5,219 bases of DNA from an uncultured Pirellulaceae bacterium (GTDB lineage: Bacteria; Planctomycetota; Planctomycetia; Pirellulales; Pirellulaceae), in contig CAMYNE010000215.1 in the NCBI GenBank assembly GCA_947259675.1, forward strand, positions 1-5,219. Direction: 5' to 3'. How positions within the stretch are numbered: the stretch's first letter is position 1; the number at the start of each line of letters is the position of its first letter. This document shows, in pieces, positions 4,394 through 5,219 of the stretch. The notes below the pieces were generated by a model. That model had not been told where the DNA came from. It worked only from the letters and a program-made list of their open reading frames with translations, and ran no database searches. The position numbers and the translations under genes were made by a program.

Positions 4394-5219
4394 ATGATGT
4401 ACAAGTTTCTCGCTAAGTCGATTGTCATTTTTCTTTCGATTTCAATCTCGAACGCGAATATCGTGCTGGCTCAGGAAAGTGATCCTACGTTTCGAAGAGT
4501 ACAGCGCGACTTCCTGGACAAAATAAAGCCGACTCTAAAACAGAATTGTGGCGACTGTCACTGGGGAAATGACGCTGAAGCGGAGCTTGATTTTGAACGA
4601 TACGTTACGCTCGATCAGCTTTTGCAAGCATCTTCCAAATGGAAGAAAGTCGTTCAACGAGTGACCGATGGTGACATGCCCCCTGAAGACGCTGAACCGT
4701 TGCCAGCAGCGGACAGGCAGCAGTTGTTGAGTTGGCTCGATCAACTCTTCAATTCGATTGATTGTACGAACATTAATCCGGGGCGCGTTACGATTCGGCG
4801 ACTCAATCGAATCGAATATCAGAATACGATTCGCGATCTCATCGGCATCAGTTATCAACCAGCGGACAGTTTTCCTGGCGACGATGTGGGCTACGGATTT
4901 GACAATATCGCGGATGTGCTATCACTGCCTCCAATCTTGATGGAAAAATACCTGGAAGCCGCGGAACAAATTACGGGACAGGCAATTCGCGATCCAGCAT
5001 ATCCGGGACTTAAACAATCAATAGCTGGCACTGCGTTTCAACGTGGGCGTTCGTCTTCGCTGGGAAATGGATCGCATGCGATGTTCACGACAGATGTGAT
5101 CAAGAAAAAACTCGAATTTCCTGAGACTGGTGAATATATGATTCGCGTTCGAGCTTTTGGCGATCAAGCGGGCGATGAACCAGCTCGGCTGGCTTTCGTG
5201 ATCGATGGTAAGGAGAAGA
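4394..5219 (+). CDS. exported planctomycete cytochrome protein with DUF1587 (DUF1592-type family), N-terminal part
   Basis: An open frame of 275 codons running off the right edge. Residues 1-26 are a signal peptide (K-F-L-A-K, a hydrophobic core, and V-L-A before Q27). A single-haem PSCyt1-like domain follows: C52-G-D-C55-H56 binds haem, and M95-P-P, typical of the family, holds a possible axial Met. DUF1587 starts near R135-R-L-N-R-I-E-Y and includes F160-P-G-D-D and the segment D-V-L-S-L-P-P. From about 235 a beta-rich segment (L-E-F-P-E-T-G-E-Y, A-F-G-D-Q-A-G) resembles the carbohydrate-binding-like insert seen in these proteins. Known of the family: full proteins are about 750-900 residues and continue with DUF1592, DUF1588 and DUF1585; those would lie beyond the window. 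The function is not established; a periplasmic redox or polymer-degradation role is often supposed. ATG codons at 4394 and 4397 are both possible starts; no clear Shine-Dalgarno sequence is seen. The gene diverges from HU. Confidence 0.95.
   Translation, partial: MMYKFLAKSIVIFLSISISNANIVLAQESDPTFRRVQRDFLDKIKPTLKQNCGDCHWGNDAEAELDFERYVTLDQLLQASSKWKKVVQRVTDGDMPPEDAEPLPAADRQQLLSWLDQLFNSIDCTNINPGRVTIRRLNRIEYQNTIRDLIGISYQPADSFPGDDVGYGFDNIADVLSLPPILMEKYLEAAEQITGQAIRDPAYPGLKQSIAGTAFQRGRSSSLGNGSHAMFTTDVIKKKLEFPETGEYMIRVRAFGDQAGDEPARLAFVIDGKEK

Noticed and set aside
4185..4394. Minus-strand 69-codon frame encoding a very basic peptide upstream of HU.
   Set aside because: It would start at a TTG, has no ribosome-binding site, and overlaps the repeat region; its Lys/Arg richness follows from the A/T and CG tracts. 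It fits no recognised protein.

Overview
The window looks like chromosomal DNA of a planctomycete, probably in or near the Pirellulaceae. The main reason is the 3' gene, which has the typical planctomycete arrangement of signal peptide, single-haem PSCyt1-type domain and DUF1587. The short HU protein, the multihaem cytochrome and a four-helix membrane protein of a kind I associate with this group agree with that. The assignment rests on recognising protein families by eye, not on a search. I see no insertion sequence, CRISPR array, tRNA, rRNA or phage module.

Layout from left to right. Positions 1-137, minus strand: the first 45 codons of an MBL-fold metallohydrolase (YycJ/WalJ-like), cut by the window edge. 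Positions 138-333: a divergent intergenic region with a consensus TATAAT and a small inverted repeat. Positions 334-711, plus: a 125-residue acyl carrier protein with an N-terminal four-cysteine zinc ribbon, starting at GTG. Positions 811-2799, plus: a membrane-anchored, periplasm-facing cytochrome with eight CXXCH haem sites and a HEAT-like C-terminus. Positions 2904-3554, plus: a 216-residue membrane protein of unknown function with its own candidate promoter. Positions 3618-3655: a strong bidirectional terminator between convergent genes. Positions 3704-4030, minus: an HU-family nucleoid protein with a very good Shine-Dalgarno sequence. Positions 4046-4393: a divergent non-coding region holding the HU promoter, a hairpin, and two copies of a roughly 60-base direct repeat. 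Positions 4394-5219, plus: the N-terminal 275 residues of an exported DUF1587/DUF1592-type cytochrome protein that runs off the right edge.

The genes do not form one obvious pathway. The two cytochromes are both exported c-type haem proteins and may serve extracytoplasmic electron transfer, but they lie in separate transcription units with HU and an unknown membrane protein between them. The zinc-ribbon carrier protein has no fatty-acid or polyketide enzyme beside it here, so its acyl partner cannot be read from the window. The points most worth a second look are the zinc-ribbon/ACP fusion, the octahaem-HEAT cytochrome, and the direct repeat, spaced at about six helical turns, upstream of the HU promoter.
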